Source: Halomonas sp. SSL-5 (GTDB lineage Bacteria; Pseudomonadota; Gammaproteobacteria; Pseudomonadales; Halomonadaceae). Taken from it: a DNA stretch of 64,000 bases. How positions within the stretch are numbered: position 1 is the first letter of the stretch; every line of letters begins with the position of its first letter. Shown one piece after another: positions 49,255-57,864 of this stretch. The stretch lies in the NCBI RefSeq assembly GCF_030708455.1, contig NZ_JAUYWF010000002.1, positions 186,001 through 250,000 on the forward strand, read 5' to 3'. The position numbers were made by a program, and so were the translations under genes. Below the pieces are notes generated by a model, which searched no databases, was not told the DNA's origin, and saw only the letters and a list, made by a program, of their open reading frames with translations.

Positions 49255-49571
49255 CCAGCCAAGCCCTTCCCTCCGACCCAGCGCTATCGACAGGCCGCCA
49301 ACTGGACGACGCGCCCCCGCACCTCGCCGCACAGGAGGGTGGCCAACAGCCGCTCCGCGAGGCGGTGGAGCTCTCCATGCGCCGCTATTTCGCCCATCTG
49401 GATGGCGGCGACGTCACCGGGCTCCACGCCATGGTGATGGCCGAGGTCGAGGCCCCGTTGCTGGCCTCGGTGCTCGAGCATACCCAGGGCAACCAGACCC
49501 GCGCCGCCGAGATGCTCGGCCTCAATCGCGGCACCCTGCGCAAGAAGCTCAAGCAGTATGACCTGATTTGA
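49251..49571 (+). CDS. fis: DNA-binding protein Fis
   Basis: A 106-aa nucleoid and transcription factor. The C-terminal helix-turn-helix ([30 protein letters not shown]) is almost identical in all Fis proteins. The N-terminal 35 residues are longer and more variable than in E. coli. It shares an ATGA overlap with dusB. It regulates rRNA and growth-phase genes. Confidence 0.97.
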   Translation: MTSQALPSDPALSTGRQLDDAPPHLAAQEGGQQPLREAVELSMRRYFAHLDGGDVTGLHAMVMAEVEAPLLASVLEHTQGNQTRAAEMLGLNRGTLRKKLKQYDLI

Positions 49572-49668
49572 CGAGGGGAGCCTCGCGCTCCCTTCGGCGC
49601 GGCACTCGACCCGCCACCGCGACTTTCGCCCCCTCCATCCACCGCCCAGACGTCAAGAGAGTGTCCCC

Positions 49669-51249
49669 ATGGCCCAAGCCTCCCCCACCGCGGTTCGCCG
49701 CGCCCTGATCAGCGTCTCCGACAAGACCGGCATCGTCGACTTCGCCCGCGGCCTGTCCGAGCACGGCGTCGAACTGCTCTCCACCGGCGGCACCTTCCGC
49801 CTGCTCCAGGAGAACGGCATCGCGGTGACCGAGGTCTCCGAGCACACCGGCTTCCCCGAGATCATGGACGGCCGCGTCAAGACCCTGCATCCGAAGATCC
49901 ACGGCGGCATCCTCGGCCGTCGCGGTCAAGACGATGCGGTGATGGCGGAGCACGACATCGCGCCCATCGACATGGTGGTGGTCAACCTCTACCCCTTCGC
50001 CCAGACCGTGGCGCGCCCCGACTGCACCCTGGAGGACGCCATCGAGAACATCGATATCGGCGGCCCCACCATGGTGCGCGCCTGCGCCAAGAACCACGCC
50101 TACACCACCATCGTGGTAGACGCCGGCGACTACGCCCGGGTGCTGGGCGAGATCGCTGCCCAGGACGGCGCGGTGAGTGACGCCACCCGCTTCGACCTGG
50201 CGGTGAAGGCCTTCGAGCACACCGCCGGCTACGACGCCGCCATCGCCGACTACCTCGGCCAGCGCGTCGCGGGTGGCGAGGATGGCTTCCCGCGCACCTA
50301 CAACCTGCAGTTCGAGAAGAAGCAGGCCATGCGCTACGGCGAGAACCCGCACCAGAACGCGGCCTTCTATGTCGAGGCCGATGCCAGCGAGCCCAGCGTG
50401 GCCACCGCCGTGCAGCTCAACGGCAAGGCGCTCTCCTTCAATAACGTCGCCGATACCGACGCCGCCTTCGAGTGCGTCAAGGCCTTCTCCGAGACCGCCT
50501 GCGTGATCGTCAAGCACGCCAACCCCTGTGGCGTGGCGGTGGGTGCCAGCGCCGTGGAGGCCTACGACAAGGCCTTCGCCACCGACCCCACCAGCGCCTT
50601 CGGCGGCATCATCGCCTTCAACGTGCCGCTTACCGCCGAGACCGCCCGGGCCATCATCGACCGCCAGTTCGTCGAGGTGATCATCGCCCCCGGGGTCACC
50701 GCCGAGGCCGCCGAGATCGTCGCCGAGAAGCAGAACGTACGCCTGCTCGACGTCGGCGCCCACTGGCCCGGCGAGCGTGGTCATGCCCACGACTTCAAGC
50801 GGGTCACCGGTGGACTGCTGGTCCAGGACCGCGACCTGGGCATGGTCGGCCGCGACGAACTCACCGTGGTCAGCGAGCGCGTGCCCACCGAGCAGGAGCT
50901 GCGCGACCTGGCCTTCGCCTGGAAGGTGGCCAAGTACGTCAAGTCCAACGCCATCGTCTACGCCAAGGGGGGCCAGACCATCGGCGTGGGCGCCGGCCAG
51001 ATGAGCCGCGTCTACTCGGCCAGGATCGCCGGCATCAAGGCCGCCGACGAGGGCCTCTCGGTACCCGGCTCGGTGATGGCCAGTGACGCCTTCTTCCCCT
51101 TCCGCGATGGCATCGATGCCGCCGCCGCCGCCGGCATCGCCGCGGTGATCCAGCCCGGCGGCTCCATGCGCGACCAGGAGGTGATCGACGCCGCCAACGA
51201 AGCGGGCATCGCCATGGTGTTCACCGGCATGCGCCACTTCAGGCACTGA
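49669..51249 (+). CDS. purH: Bifunctional AICAR transformylase / IMP cyclohydrolase
   Basis: A 526-aa enzyme for the last two steps of IMP synthesis. The N-terminal IMP cyclohydrolase domain has [20 protein letters not shown] and STGGTFRLL. The transformylase domain has the [13 protein letters not shown] [19 protein letters not shown] and the end [12 protein letters not shown]. The purH stop codon is followed by a heptamer array. Confidence 0.98.
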   Translation: MAQASPTAVRRALISVSDKTGIVDFARGLSEHGVELLSTGGTFRLLQENGIAVTEVSEHTGFPEIMDGRVKTLHPKIHGGILGRRGQDDAVMAEHDIAPIDMVVVNLYPFAQTVARPDCTLEDAIENIDIGGPTMVRACAKNHAYTTIVVDAGDYARVLGEIAAQDGAVSDATRFDLAVKAFEHTAGYDAAIADYLGQRVAGGEDGFPRTYNLQFEKKQAMRYGENPHQNAAFYVEADASEPSVATAVQLNGKALSFNNVADTDAAFECVKAFSETACVIVKHANPCGVAVGASAVEAYDKAFATDPTSAFGGIIAFNVPLTAETARAIIDRQFVEVIIAPGVTAEAAEIVAEKQNVRLLDVGAHWPGERGHAHDFKRVTGGLLVQDRDLGMVGRDELTVVSERVPTEQELRDLAFAWKVAKYVKSNAIVYAKGGQTIGVGAGQMSRVYSARIAGIKAADEGLSVPGSVMASDAFFPFRDGIDAAAAAGIAAVIQPGGSMRDQEVIDAANEAGIAMVFTGMRHFRH

Positions 51250-51270
51250 CGCCAGCGCCTGCGGCGAGCT

Positions 51271-51310
51271 GCAAGGAGCAAGGAGCAAGGAGCAAGGAGC
51301 AAGGAGCAAG
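51271..51310. repeat. Heptameric tandem array, (GCAAGGA)n
   Basis: Five perfect copies of GCAAGGA plus a partial copy follow purH by about 22 bp. CTTG-rich complementary segments lie at 51327-51334 and 51430-51462, on both sides of the shared terminator. This is the fourth period-7 array in the window, again between two gene ends. Confidence 0.95.
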
Positions 51311-51363
51311 CGATGATATTCCGGGGCTCCTTGCAGGCGTCCTGACTCTGACCACAGTCACTG

Positions 51364-51401
51364 AAAAAACCCACTCAACTGTCAGGTCGAGTGGGTTTTT
51401 T
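51364..51401. terminator. Bidirectional terminator between purH and gabD
   Basis: AAAAAACCCACTC (51364-51376) pairs with GAGTGGGTTTTTT (51389-51401) around a 12-nt loop. The A and T runs allow termination of both convergent genes. Confidence 0.92.
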
Positions 51402-51464
51402 CGTGGGAGGGATTGCGGCCCGTCGACGAGCCGCTTGTTCCTTGCCCCTTGAGCCTTGTCGCTC

Positions 51465-52922
51465 CTATCCCAGATCGATGCAGAGGTACTTGGTCTCGAG
51501 GAACTCATCCAGCCCCTGATGGCCGCCCTCGCGGCCGAGGCCCGAGGCCTTGACCCCACCGAACGGAGCGGCGGCGTTGGAGATCAGCCCGGTGTTGATG
51601 CCCACCATACCGTACTCCAGGGCGTCGGCGACGCGCCACACGCGGCCCAGGTCGCGAGAATAGAAGTAGGCGGCGAGGCCATACTCGGTGTCGTTGGCCA
51701 TCTCCACCGCGCTCTCCTCGTCGTCGAAGGGGAACACCGCGGCCAACGGGCCGAAGGTCTCCTCCCGGGCCACCTTCATCTGGTCGGTGGCGAAGCTGAT
51801 CAGGGTCGGCGTGAAGAAGTTGCCGCCCAGCGGGTGGGGGTGGCCGCCCATCAGCAGCTCGGCGCCCTTGTCCACGGCGTCCTGGACGTGCTCGCTCACC
51901 TTGGCCACCGCCTTGTCATCGATCAGCGGGCCGATGTTGATCCCGTCCTGGGTGCCGTCGCCCACCCTGAGCTCGCTGTGCATGGCCACGGCGAGCTTCT
52001 CGCAGAAGGCGTTGACCACGCTGGACTGCACCAGGAAGCGGTTGGTGCACACGCAGGTCTGACCGGCGTTGCGGAACTTGGCGGCCATGGCGCCCTCCAC
52101 CGCGGCGTCCAGGTCGGCATCCTCGAAGACGATGAAGGGCGCGTTGCCGCCCAGTTCCAGGGAGATCTTCTGGATATGCCGGGAGGCATTGGCCATCAGC
52201 TCGCGTCCCACCTCGGTGGAGCCGGTGAAGGTGATCTTGCGCACCAGCGGGGACTCGGTCATGGCCGCGGCGATCTCGCTGGCACGCCCTGGCACCACGT
52301 TGAACACGCCGCGGGGCACGCCGGCACGCTCGGCCAGCAGCGCCAGCGCCGTGGCCGAGAACGGCGTCTGGCTGGCCGGCTTGCAGACGATGGTGCAGCC
52401 GGCGGCCAGCGCCGCGCCCGCCTTGCGGGTGATCATCGCGGCCGGGAAGTTCCAGGGGGTGATGGCCCCGACCACGCCCACCGGCTGCTTGGTCACCACG
52501 ATGCGCTGGTTGGCCTTGGCGGCCGGGATGGTATCGCCGTAGACGCGCCGTGCCTCCTCGGCGAACCAGCGCAGGAAGCTCGCCGCGTAGGCGATCTCGC
52601 CGGCGGCCTCCTTGAGTGGCTTGCCCTGCTCGAAGGTCATGATCATCGCCAGGTCATCCTGGTGCTCGAGCATCAGCTCGTACCACTTCATCAGGATGTC
52701 GGCGCGCTCCAGGGCGCTCAGCCCCTTCCAGGCCGGCAGAGCCGCGTGGGCGGCCTCGATGGCGCGCTCGGTCTCGGCGCGCCCCAGGCGCGGCACGTCG
52801 CCCATGGCCTCGCCGGTGGCCGGGTTGACGACCTGGATCTGCTCGCCGCTGTCGGCGGCCACCCAGCTGCCGTCGATATAGGCGAAGGGACAGTAGAGCT
52901 GCGTTTCCTTGAGGGCTTGCAT
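51465..52922 (-). CDS. gabD: NAD(P)-dependent succinate-semialdehyde dehydrogenase
   Basis: A 485-aa aldehyde dehydrogenase. ITPWNFPAAMITRK and FTGSTEVGRELM are cofactor motifs; the catalytic base Glu256 is in LELGGNAPF and the nucleophile Cys290 in NAGQTCVC. The GQTCVCTNR segment and the overall sequence fit GabD best. It would oxidise succinic semialdehyde, or glutarate semialdehyde, to the acid. No gabT or gabP is adjacent, so the pathway is not confirmed by context. Confidence 0.88.
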   Translation of the reverse strand: MQALKETQLYCPFAYIDGSWVAADSGEQIQVVNPATGEAMGDVPRLGRAETERAIEAAHAALPAWKGLSALERADILMKWYELMLEHQDDLAMIMTFEQGKPLKEAAGEIAYAASFLRWFAEEARRVYGDTIPAAKANQRIVVTKQPVGVVGAITPWNFPAAMITRKAGAALAAGCTIVCKPASQTPFSATALALLAERAGVPRGVFNVVPGRASEIAAAMTESPLVRKITFTGSTEVGRELMANASRHIQKISLELGGNAPFIVFEDADLDAAVEGAMAAKFRNAGQTCVCTNRFLVQSSVVNAFCEKLAVAMHSELRVGDGTQDGINIGPLIDDKAVAKVSEHVQDAVDKGAELLMGGHPHPLGGNFFTPTLISFATDQMKVAREETFGPLAAVFPFDDEESAVEMANDTEYGLAAYFYSRDLGRVWRVADALEYGMVGINTGLISNAAAPFGGVKASGLGREGGHQGLDEFLETKYLCIDLG

Positions 52923-53045
52923 GTTGTTCTCCCGCCGCTTCGCGGCACTGGTCGGTTTGCCCTCATGCTAAGCGCAAAGCCCCGGCACTCCAAGCGCCGG
53001 GGCCTACCTTTTATCGTACCGCCATCAACGCGGCAGATGGCTCTC

Positions 53046-53447
53046 TCAGCGTGGCTGACGGCTCTCGGACAGGGTGATCGAGACCGAGTCGGCGAAGCGC
53101 AGGGCGTGGGGCTTGTCGATCTCGACCTGGGCGGTCAACACCTGCTCGTGGGCCATGATCAGGTCGAGCACCTCGCGGGTCATGCGCTCGAGCAGCAGGA
53201 AGCGGTTCTCCTCGACGTGGGCGATCACCTGCTTGGTGATGGTGCGGTAGTTCAGCGCCTGCTCGATATGGTTGAACGCCACCGCCTTGTCGGCGCGATA
53301 GCGGATCACCGCGTTGATCACCACGTCCTGGCGGTTCTTGATCTCCTCCTCCTTGATGCCGATATGCGTGCGCAGGCGGAGGTTCTTGATACGAATGGTC
53401 GCCAGATCGTGGTCGAAATGCTGGTCGTCGATGGCGTGCAGCGGCAT
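53046..53447 (-). CDS. folX: Dihydroneopterin triphosphate 2'-epimerase
   Basis: A 133-aa tunnelling-fold pterin enzyme. [28 protein letters not shown] and [17 protein letters not shown] are very close to E. coli FolX and distinguish it from FolB. The ATG at 53447 follows AGGAGAG. It lies 42 bp after folE in the same orientation, so GTP cyclohydrolase and epimerase would be co-expressed. The product feeds tetrahydromonapterin rather than folate. Confidence 0.93.
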   Translation of the reverse strand: MPLHAIDDQHFDHDLATIRIKNLRLRTHIGIKEEEIKNRQDVVINAVIRYRADKAVAFNHIEQALNYRTITKQVIAHVEENRFLLLERMTREVLDLIMAHEQVLTAQVEIDKPHALRFADSVSITLSESRQPR

Positions 53448-53489
53448 GGCCGGCTCTCCTGGGCTCTCGAGGGTATGCACCTGGGGGGC

Positions 53490-54047
53490 TCAGCGCCCGT
53501 TGATCAACATCAGGAACTCCTGACGGGTCGACTGATTCTGGCGAAAGGCGCCGAGCATCACCGAGGAGGTCATGCTGGAGTTCTGCTTCTCGACGCCGCG
53601 CATCATCATGCACAGATGGCGGGCCTCGATCACCACCGCCACGCCACGGGCGCCGGTCACCTCCTGCACGGCCTCGGCGATCTGCCGGGTGAGATTCTCC
53701 TGGATCTGCATGCGGCGGGCGAACATGTCGACGATGCGCGCGAACTTGGAGAGCCCCAGCACCTTGCCATCGGGCAGGTAGGCGATATGACACTTGCCGA
53801 TGAAGGGCAGCAGGTGGTGCTCGCACATGGAGTAGAGCTCGATGTCCTTGACCAGCACCATCTCGTCGGTCTCCGACTCGAAGACGGCGCCATTGACGAT
53901 CTCCTCCAGCGACTGAAGATAGCCGCGGTTCAGGAACTGCATGGCCTTGGCGGCGCGCTTGGGCGTGTCACGCAGGCCCTCCCGCTCGGGATCCTCGCCC
54001 AGCGCGAGGATGATCTGCCGATAGTGGTTGGCGAGCTCTTCTGTCAT
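53490..54047 (-). CDS. folE: GTP cyclohydrolase I
   Basis: A 185-aa enzyme opening GTP to dihydroneopterin triphosphate. MCEHHLLPF (zinc ligands Cys75, His78) and [10 protein letters not shown] (third ligand Cys146) are the active-site motifs. The ATG at 54047 gives the usual family start; longer reading to 54092 would run into the promoter. The gene heads folE-folX. Its promoter region at 54097-54121 carries a dyad that matches a MerR/LitR-type operator. Confidence 0.95.
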   Translation of the reverse strand: MTEELANHYRQIILALGEDPEREGLRDTPKRAAKAMQFLNRGYLQSLEEIVNGAVFESETDEMVLVKDIELYSMCEHHLLPFIGKCHIAYLPDGKVLGLSKFARIVDMFARRMQIQENLTRQIAEAVQEVTGARGVAVVIEARHLCMMMRGVEKQNSSMTSSVMLGAFRQNQSTRQEFLMLINGR

Positions 54048-54092
54048 GGGGGCCCCGTCAGGTCGTCGCTGATTACCAGTTGTCATGTACAC

Positions 54093-54121
54093 TGTATATA
54101 CAAGATTTTAATCTTGTACAA
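54093..54121 (-). promoter_or_regulatory. folE promoter with LitR/CarH-like MerR operator
   Basis: On the plus strand TATACA (54097-54102), exactly 12 bp, TGTACA (54115-54120). The central 20 bp around TACAAGAT/ATCTTGTA is a perfect dyad. The same bases form a promoter on the minus strand: TTGTAC (54121-54116), 17-bp spacer, TATACA (54098-54093). Operator inside the core promoter is typical of the MerR family. From memory, class II LitR photosensors of Pseudomonas use T(G/A)TACA-N12-TGTA(C/T)A, and folE is among their targets; that identification is not checked. Confidence 0.6.
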
Positions 54122-54308
54122 GTTATTGTCACTCCAAGCCCATAGTCTAGCAGTCCGCCGGCGCTATTCGGCATCTCGACCGATGCATTCTCGCCCTGCC
54201 TCGCCTCGCGACATCCTGCCGCACCCGGAATCCCGCGGTGAGTGGATGCGTCAGGCTGTGATAGTATGCAATCTTCTTGCTGTGCAGATCTTTCCGCGAG
54301 AGCCCGAC

Positions 54309-54848
54309 ATGACCAAGACACCCCTGCTGCTGGGCCTCCTGCTGGCCCCCTCCCTGGCCTTCGCCGCCACCCTGGAACTCCCCGCCGATGCCCGCCTGGA
54401 GGTACAGGTGGTCTCGTCATTGAGCCTCGACGCCGAGACACCTCGCCAGGACGACATCCTGCTGCGCCCGGTGGCCGATGGCAGCGGTAGCCATCAGGTA
54501 CCCGACTACTGCGTGATGGTCGGCGATGCCCAGCTCGACGGCGAGCGCATCCGCATCACCACCTCCAGCGTCACCTGCATCGACACCGAAGGCAACGACA
54601 GCCACATCTACAGCGGCGAGATCTCTGCCGCGGCCTACGGCAGCGACGGCGAGTTCGGCATCGACGCCTGTCAGGACGGGCGCTGCGAGCTCTCCCCGGA
54701 ACACGGCTTCGAGCTCCAGCTGGCCAGCGACCTGGCCATCGAGGAGCAGGCGAACCCCTCCGAGCAGATCAATATCGAGCGCCGCCAGGCCGAGGGCGAC
54801 GGCGTCGCCAACCCGATCCCCGCCGAGCAGCCCGACCCCGACCAGTGA
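54309..54848 (+). CDS. Secreted protein of unknown function
   Basis: A 179-aa protein with a clear signal peptide (1-20, LAFAAT) and no lipobox. The mature part is acidic and apparently beta-rich. It has four cysteines (CVM, TCID, DACQDGRCE), which could make two disulfides; DsbD is encoded 10 kb away. The C-terminus is Pro/Asp/Glu-rich. I recognise no family. It is divergent from folE across the 200-bp regulatory region and ends at a strong terminator, so it is a single-gene unit. It might share the folE operator. Confidence 0.75.
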   Translation: MTKTPLLLGLLLAPSLAFAATLELPADARLEVQVVSSLSLDAETPRQDDILLRPVADGSGSHQVPDYCVMVGDAQLDGERIRITTSSVTCIDTEGNDSHIYSGEISAAAYGSDGEFGIDACQDGRCELSPEHGFELQLASDLAIEEQANPSEQINIERRQAEGDGVANPIPAEQPDPDQ

Positions 54849-54871
54849 TCGCAACAGCAGCTCGGCATGAT

Positions 54872-54899
54872 CCAGACGCACCCCTCGGGGTGCGTCTGG
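54872..54899. terminator. Bidirectional terminator between secreted protein and srkA
   Basis: A perfect 13-bp stem CCAGACGCACCCC (54872-54884) with GGGGTGCGTCTGG (54887-54899) and a 2-nt gap at the tip, lying between convergent genes. A short T-run (GTTT) follows on the plus side. Confidence 0.75.
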
Positions 54900-54915
54900 C
54901 GTTTGGGGCGACCAC

Positions 54916-55902
54916 TCAGGCCAGCCAGCGCGGCGCCCTCTCTAGCGCCTGGCGCTGCTGCTCCAGGGTCCTGATATGCCCATCCCAGTAGCCGGCATCG
55001 GCCAGCCAGGGAAAGGCGACGGGAAAGGCCGGATCCTCCCAGCGTGATACCAGCCAGGCCGTGTGGCGCAGCAGGCGAAGGGTGCGCAGGGGCTCGGCCA
55101 GGGCCAGCTCGCGGCGATCGAATTCGCGGTGCTGCTCGTAGCCTTCGATCACCTCCGAGAGCTGCATATGCCGCTCCTCGGGCGCCTGTGCCGTGATCAG
55201 CATCCACAGGTCCTGCACCGCCGGGGCCATCAGGCAGTCGTCGAAATCCACCAGGGCGAAGTGCTCGTCGCGGCCCAGGATGTTACCGATATGGCAGTCA
55301 CCGTGGACGCGTATCGCCTGCTCCGGGGCCCAGCGATACACCGCCAGCGCCTCGTGCAGCGCCGTCGTGATGCGCGCGTAGGCCTGACGCTGAAGGCGAC
55401 CCAGCCAGGGCCCGGCGAGCACCCGCTCGCGGGCCTCGAGCACCATGGCATCCAGGTCCATGGCGCCGCGATGCCGGAAGGGTTCCCGCTCGCCCACCGC
55501 GTGCACGCTGCCGATCAGCTCGCCCAGGGCAAACAGGTGGGCGGGGTCCTCCAGCTCCGGCGCCTGGCCCGGCAACTGGGGAAAGAGCGCGAAGCGAAAG
55601 CCCTCGGCATGCTGCAGGCTGCGCCCTTCGGCATCGCGCCAGGGCGCGGCCACCGCCACGTCTGCCAGGGCCAGTTCGGCGAGGAAGTCTAGCTCCTCCT
55701 GGATGCGCGCATCGCTCCAGCGTTCGGGGCGATAGAACTTGGCCACCCAGCGACGGCGCTCGTCGTCGTGGACCAGGTACACGCGGTTCTCGTAGCTGTT
55801 CAATGCGAAGGGCTCGCCGGGCAGCCAGAAGCCCAGTGACTCGATGGCCGCCACGACCCGGGCGGGCGACAGCGTGGAGAAGGGGTGCAGATCGGTGTCC
55901 AT
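54916..55902 (-). CDS. srkA: Stress response kinase A (YihE family)
   Basis: A 328-aa eukaryotic-like Ser/Thr kinase of the choline-kinase fold. ENRVYLVHDDERRRWVAKFYRPERW carries the ATP-binding lysine; VHGDCHIGNIL is the catalytic loop and VDFDDC the metal-binding motif, all intact. In E. coli SrkA counters MazF-linked death under stress. It is usually next to dsbA; here it is next to comF. The ATG at 55902 has GGAGG upstream. Confidence 0.93.
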   Translation of the reverse strand: MDTDLHPFSTLSPARVVAAIESLGFWLPGEPFALNSYENRVYLVHDDERRRWVAKFYRPERWSDARIQEELDFLAELALADVAVAAPWRDAEGRSLQHAEGFRFALFPQLPGQAPELEDPAHLFALGELIGSVHAVGEREPFRHRGAMDLDAMVLEARERVLAGPWLGRLQRQAYARITTALHEALAVYRWAPEQAIRVHGDCHIGNILGRDEHFALVDFDDCLMAPAVQDLWMLITAQAPEERHMQLSEVIEGYEQHREFDRRELALAEPLRTLRLLRHTAWLVSRWEDPAFPVAFPWLADAGYWDGHIRTLEQQRQALERAPRWLA

Positions 55903-55944
55903 GGTCCATCCTCCAGGGAAAACCCCCACTCTACCAGGCTTCCC

Positions 55945-56649
55945 TTATATTTCCCCCAGCGGCGTGCGCGCCACCGCCCAGGCCTCCACCTCCTCGGCCC
56001 CGGCGGCCAGGCAGGCTCGCGCCAGGGCCTCCAGGGTCGCGCCGGTCGTCATGACGTCGTCGAGCAGTGCCACTCGCGCCGGCAGGGGGCCCACCACCCG
56101 AAAGCCTCCGCGCAGGTTGGCCCGCCGCTCGCCGCGGTCGAGCCCCCGCTGGCTTGGCGTATCGCGCAGGCGTCGGCCACGCAGCAGCGGGACCTCCAGC
56201 CGCCTGGCCAGCCGCGTCGACAGCCACTCGGCCTGATCGAAGCCACGCCCGCGGGCGCGACGCGCATGCAGCGGTACCGGTACCAGCGCCTGGGGCCACG
56301 CCCTCGCCTCCTCGCTCAGCGCCGCGTCCAGCAGCGCCAGCAGCACCGTCCCGGCCCGCGGCGAAGCCTGGAACTTGAAGCGCCTCACCAGCCAGGCGAC
56401 CTCGTCCATATAGCGCAGCGGCGCCCGCGTGCGCACGAAGGTCGGTGGCCGGCGCAGGCAGGCGCCACACGTCCGGCCCCGCCACGCGCCGGGCTGGGGC
56501 TCGCCACACAGGGGGCAGGCGGGCAGATTCCACGGCAGCCCCTCGAAGCAGGCCCGGCACCAGGGCCGCTCGGCGTAGGCCGGCGCCAGGCAGAAGACGC
56601 AGCGACCCGGCAGTGCCCGACGCAGCGTCTTGTCAACCAAGGAATTCAC
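55945..56649 (-). CDS. comF: ComF family phosphoribosyltransferase-like protein
   Basis: A 234-aa protein. An N-terminal zinc ribbon with CVFC, CRAC, CPLC and CGAC pairs precedes a type I PRTase-like domain with RRFKFQASPRAGTVL and the PRPP loop LLDDVMTTGATL. ComF/GntX proteins are linked to DNA uptake and recycling. The start is uncertain: GTG 56649 gives normal length, TTG 56640 and GTG 56718 are alternatives, and none has a fully convincing ribosome site. The BirA-like operator at 56630 overlaps its 5' end. It is divergent from bioB, a conserved arrangement. Confidence 0.87.
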   Translation of the reverse strand: MNSLVDKTLRRALPGRCVFCLAPAYAERPWCRACFEGLPWNLPACPLCGEPQPGAWRGRTCGACLRRPPTFVRTRAPLRYMDEVAWLVRRFKFQASPRAGTVLLALLDAALSEEARAWPQALVPVPLHARRARGRGFDQAEWLSTRLARRLEVPLLRGRRLRDTPSQRGLDRGERRANLRGGFRVVGPLPARVALLDDVMTTGATLEALARACLAAGAEEVEAWAVARTPLGEI

Positions 56650-56661
56650 GGAGGTTGACAC
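56630..56661. promoter_or_regulatory. BirA-like biotin operator, site 1
   Basis: TTGTCAACC (56630-56638), 14 bp, GGTTGACAC (56653-56661). This fits the known BirA box TTGTAAACC-N14/15-GGTTTACAA with symmetrical C/G changes at the same position in both arms and one mismatch at the end. It overlaps a TTGACA (56655-56660), the likely -35 of bioB, and the comF start region. Confidence 0.72.
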
Positions 56662-56682
56662 TGCGAGCCCGGACCGTAAGCT
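56655..56682 (+). promoter_or_regulatory. Candidate bioB promoter
   Basis: A perfect TTGACA -35 (56655-56660), then 16 bp and a poor -10 TAAGCT (56677-56682). The -35 lies within the right arm of BirA site 1, so repressor and polymerase would compete. Confidence 0.4.
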
Positions 56683-56684
56683 AT

Positions 56685-56717
56685 CCGTCAACTTCCTATC
56701 AAACGACAAGTTGACCA
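56685..56717. promoter_or_regulatory. BirA-like biotin operator, site 2
   Basis: CCGTCAACT (56685-56693), 15 bp, AGTTGACCA (56709-56717). The GTCAAC/GTTGAC cores are the same as in site 1 and the spacing fits the N15 variant of the BirA box, but outer positions are less conserved. It is in the bioB leader, ending 13 bp before the ATG. Confidence 0.5.
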
Positions 56718-56730
56718 CAGGCGAATCCCC

Positions 56731-57861
56731 ATGTCCCCGACAACGCCGTCTTGCGCCGCCGATACCCAGACCCTAGCCACCCCGGGCGAGGTGCGCCACG
56801 ACTGGCGCCTCGACGAGATAGAAGCGCTCTTCGCGCTGCCCTTCAATGACCTGCTGTTCCGGGCCCAGCGGGTGCATCGCGCCCACTTCGACCCCAACGC
56901 CGTGCAGGTCTCCACCCTGCTCTCGATCAAGACCGGCGCCTGCCCGGAGGACTGCAAGTACTGCCCCCAGTCGGGCCACTACAACACCGGCCTGGGCAAG
57001 GAGAAGCTGCTGGAGATCGACAAGGTGGTCGAACAGGCCCGAGCGGCCCAGGCGGCCGGCGCCAGCCGCTTCTGCATGGGGGCGGCCTGGAAGAGCCCCC
57101 GTGAGCGCGACCTCGAGGTGGTGCTGGAGATGGTCCGCCGGGTCAAGGCGCTGGGACTCGAGACCTGCATGACCCTGGGGATGGTCGATAACGACCAGGC
57201 CGGGCGCCTGGCCGAGGCCGGGCTCGACTACTACAACCACAACCTCGACACCTCGCCGGAGTACTACGGCGAGATCATCACCACCCGTAGCTATGCCGAC
57301 CGCCTGGCGACCCTGGGCCACGTGCGCCAGGCGGGCATGAAGGTGTGCGCCGGGGGGATACTCGGCATGGGCGAGGCGCCCCGCGACCGTGCCGCCCTGC
57401 TCCAGCAGCTGGCACGCCTGGCGCCCCACCCGGAGTCGGTGCCGATCAACATGCTGGTCAAGGTGCCGGGCACGCCACTCGAGGACGTGGACGACCTCGA
57501 CCCCATCGAGTTCATCCGCGCCATCGCCGTGGCCCGCATCCTGATGCCGAAGAGCCACGTGCGCCTCTCCGCCGGCCGTGAGCAGATGAACGAGTCCACC
57601 CAGGCGCTGGCCTTCCTGGCCGGCGCCAACTCCATCTTCTACGGCGAGCGACTGCTGACCACCGCCAACCCCCAGGCGGAGCGGGACCGGGCGCTGTTCG
57701 CCAAGCTCGGCCTGCATCCCGAACGCCGGGACACCTGCGTCGACGATGCCGGGATGCAGGCCAGGGTCGAGGACGAGCTACAGGCCGACCTCGCCCGCCA
57801 GGCGGCGCAAGAGGCCGCCGCCCGGGCCGATGCCCTCGCCTTTGATGCCAGCGGCGCCTGA
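56731..57861 (+). CDS. bioB: Biotin synthase
   Basis: A 376-aa radical-SAM enzyme inserting sulfur into dethiobiotin. The SAM cluster motif CPEDCKYC gives Cys71, Cys75 and Cys78; [11 protein letters not shown] and SAGREQMNE are the second-cluster/substrate segments. The C-terminal 40 residues are an Ala/Glu/Asp-rich extension. It heads the operon bioB-F-H-C-D and has two BirA-like boxes upstream. Confidence 0.98.
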   Translation: MSPTTPSCAADTQTLATPGEVRHDWRLDEIEALFALPFNDLLFRAQRVHRAHFDPNAVQVSTLLSIKTGACPEDCKYCPQSGHYNTGLGKEKLLEIDKVVEQARAAQAAGASRFCMGAAWKSPRERDLEVVLEMVRRVKALGLETCMTLGMVDNDQAGRLAEAGLDYYNHNLDTSPEYYGEIITTRSYADRLATLGHVRQAGMKVCAGGILGMGEAPRDRAALLQQLARLAPHPESVPINMLVKVPGTPLEDVDDLDPIEFIRAIAVARILMPKSHVRLSAGREQMNESTQALAFLAGANSIFYGERLLTTANPQAERDRALFAKLGLHPERRDTCVDDAGMQARVEDELQADLARQAAQEAAARADALAFDASGA

Positions 57862-57864
57862 GCC

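Noticed and set aside
51456..54848. 1130-codon plus-strand frame covering gabD, folX and folE
   Set aside because: It is antisense to three certain genes; only its last 180 codons, from ATG 54309, look like a real secreted protein.
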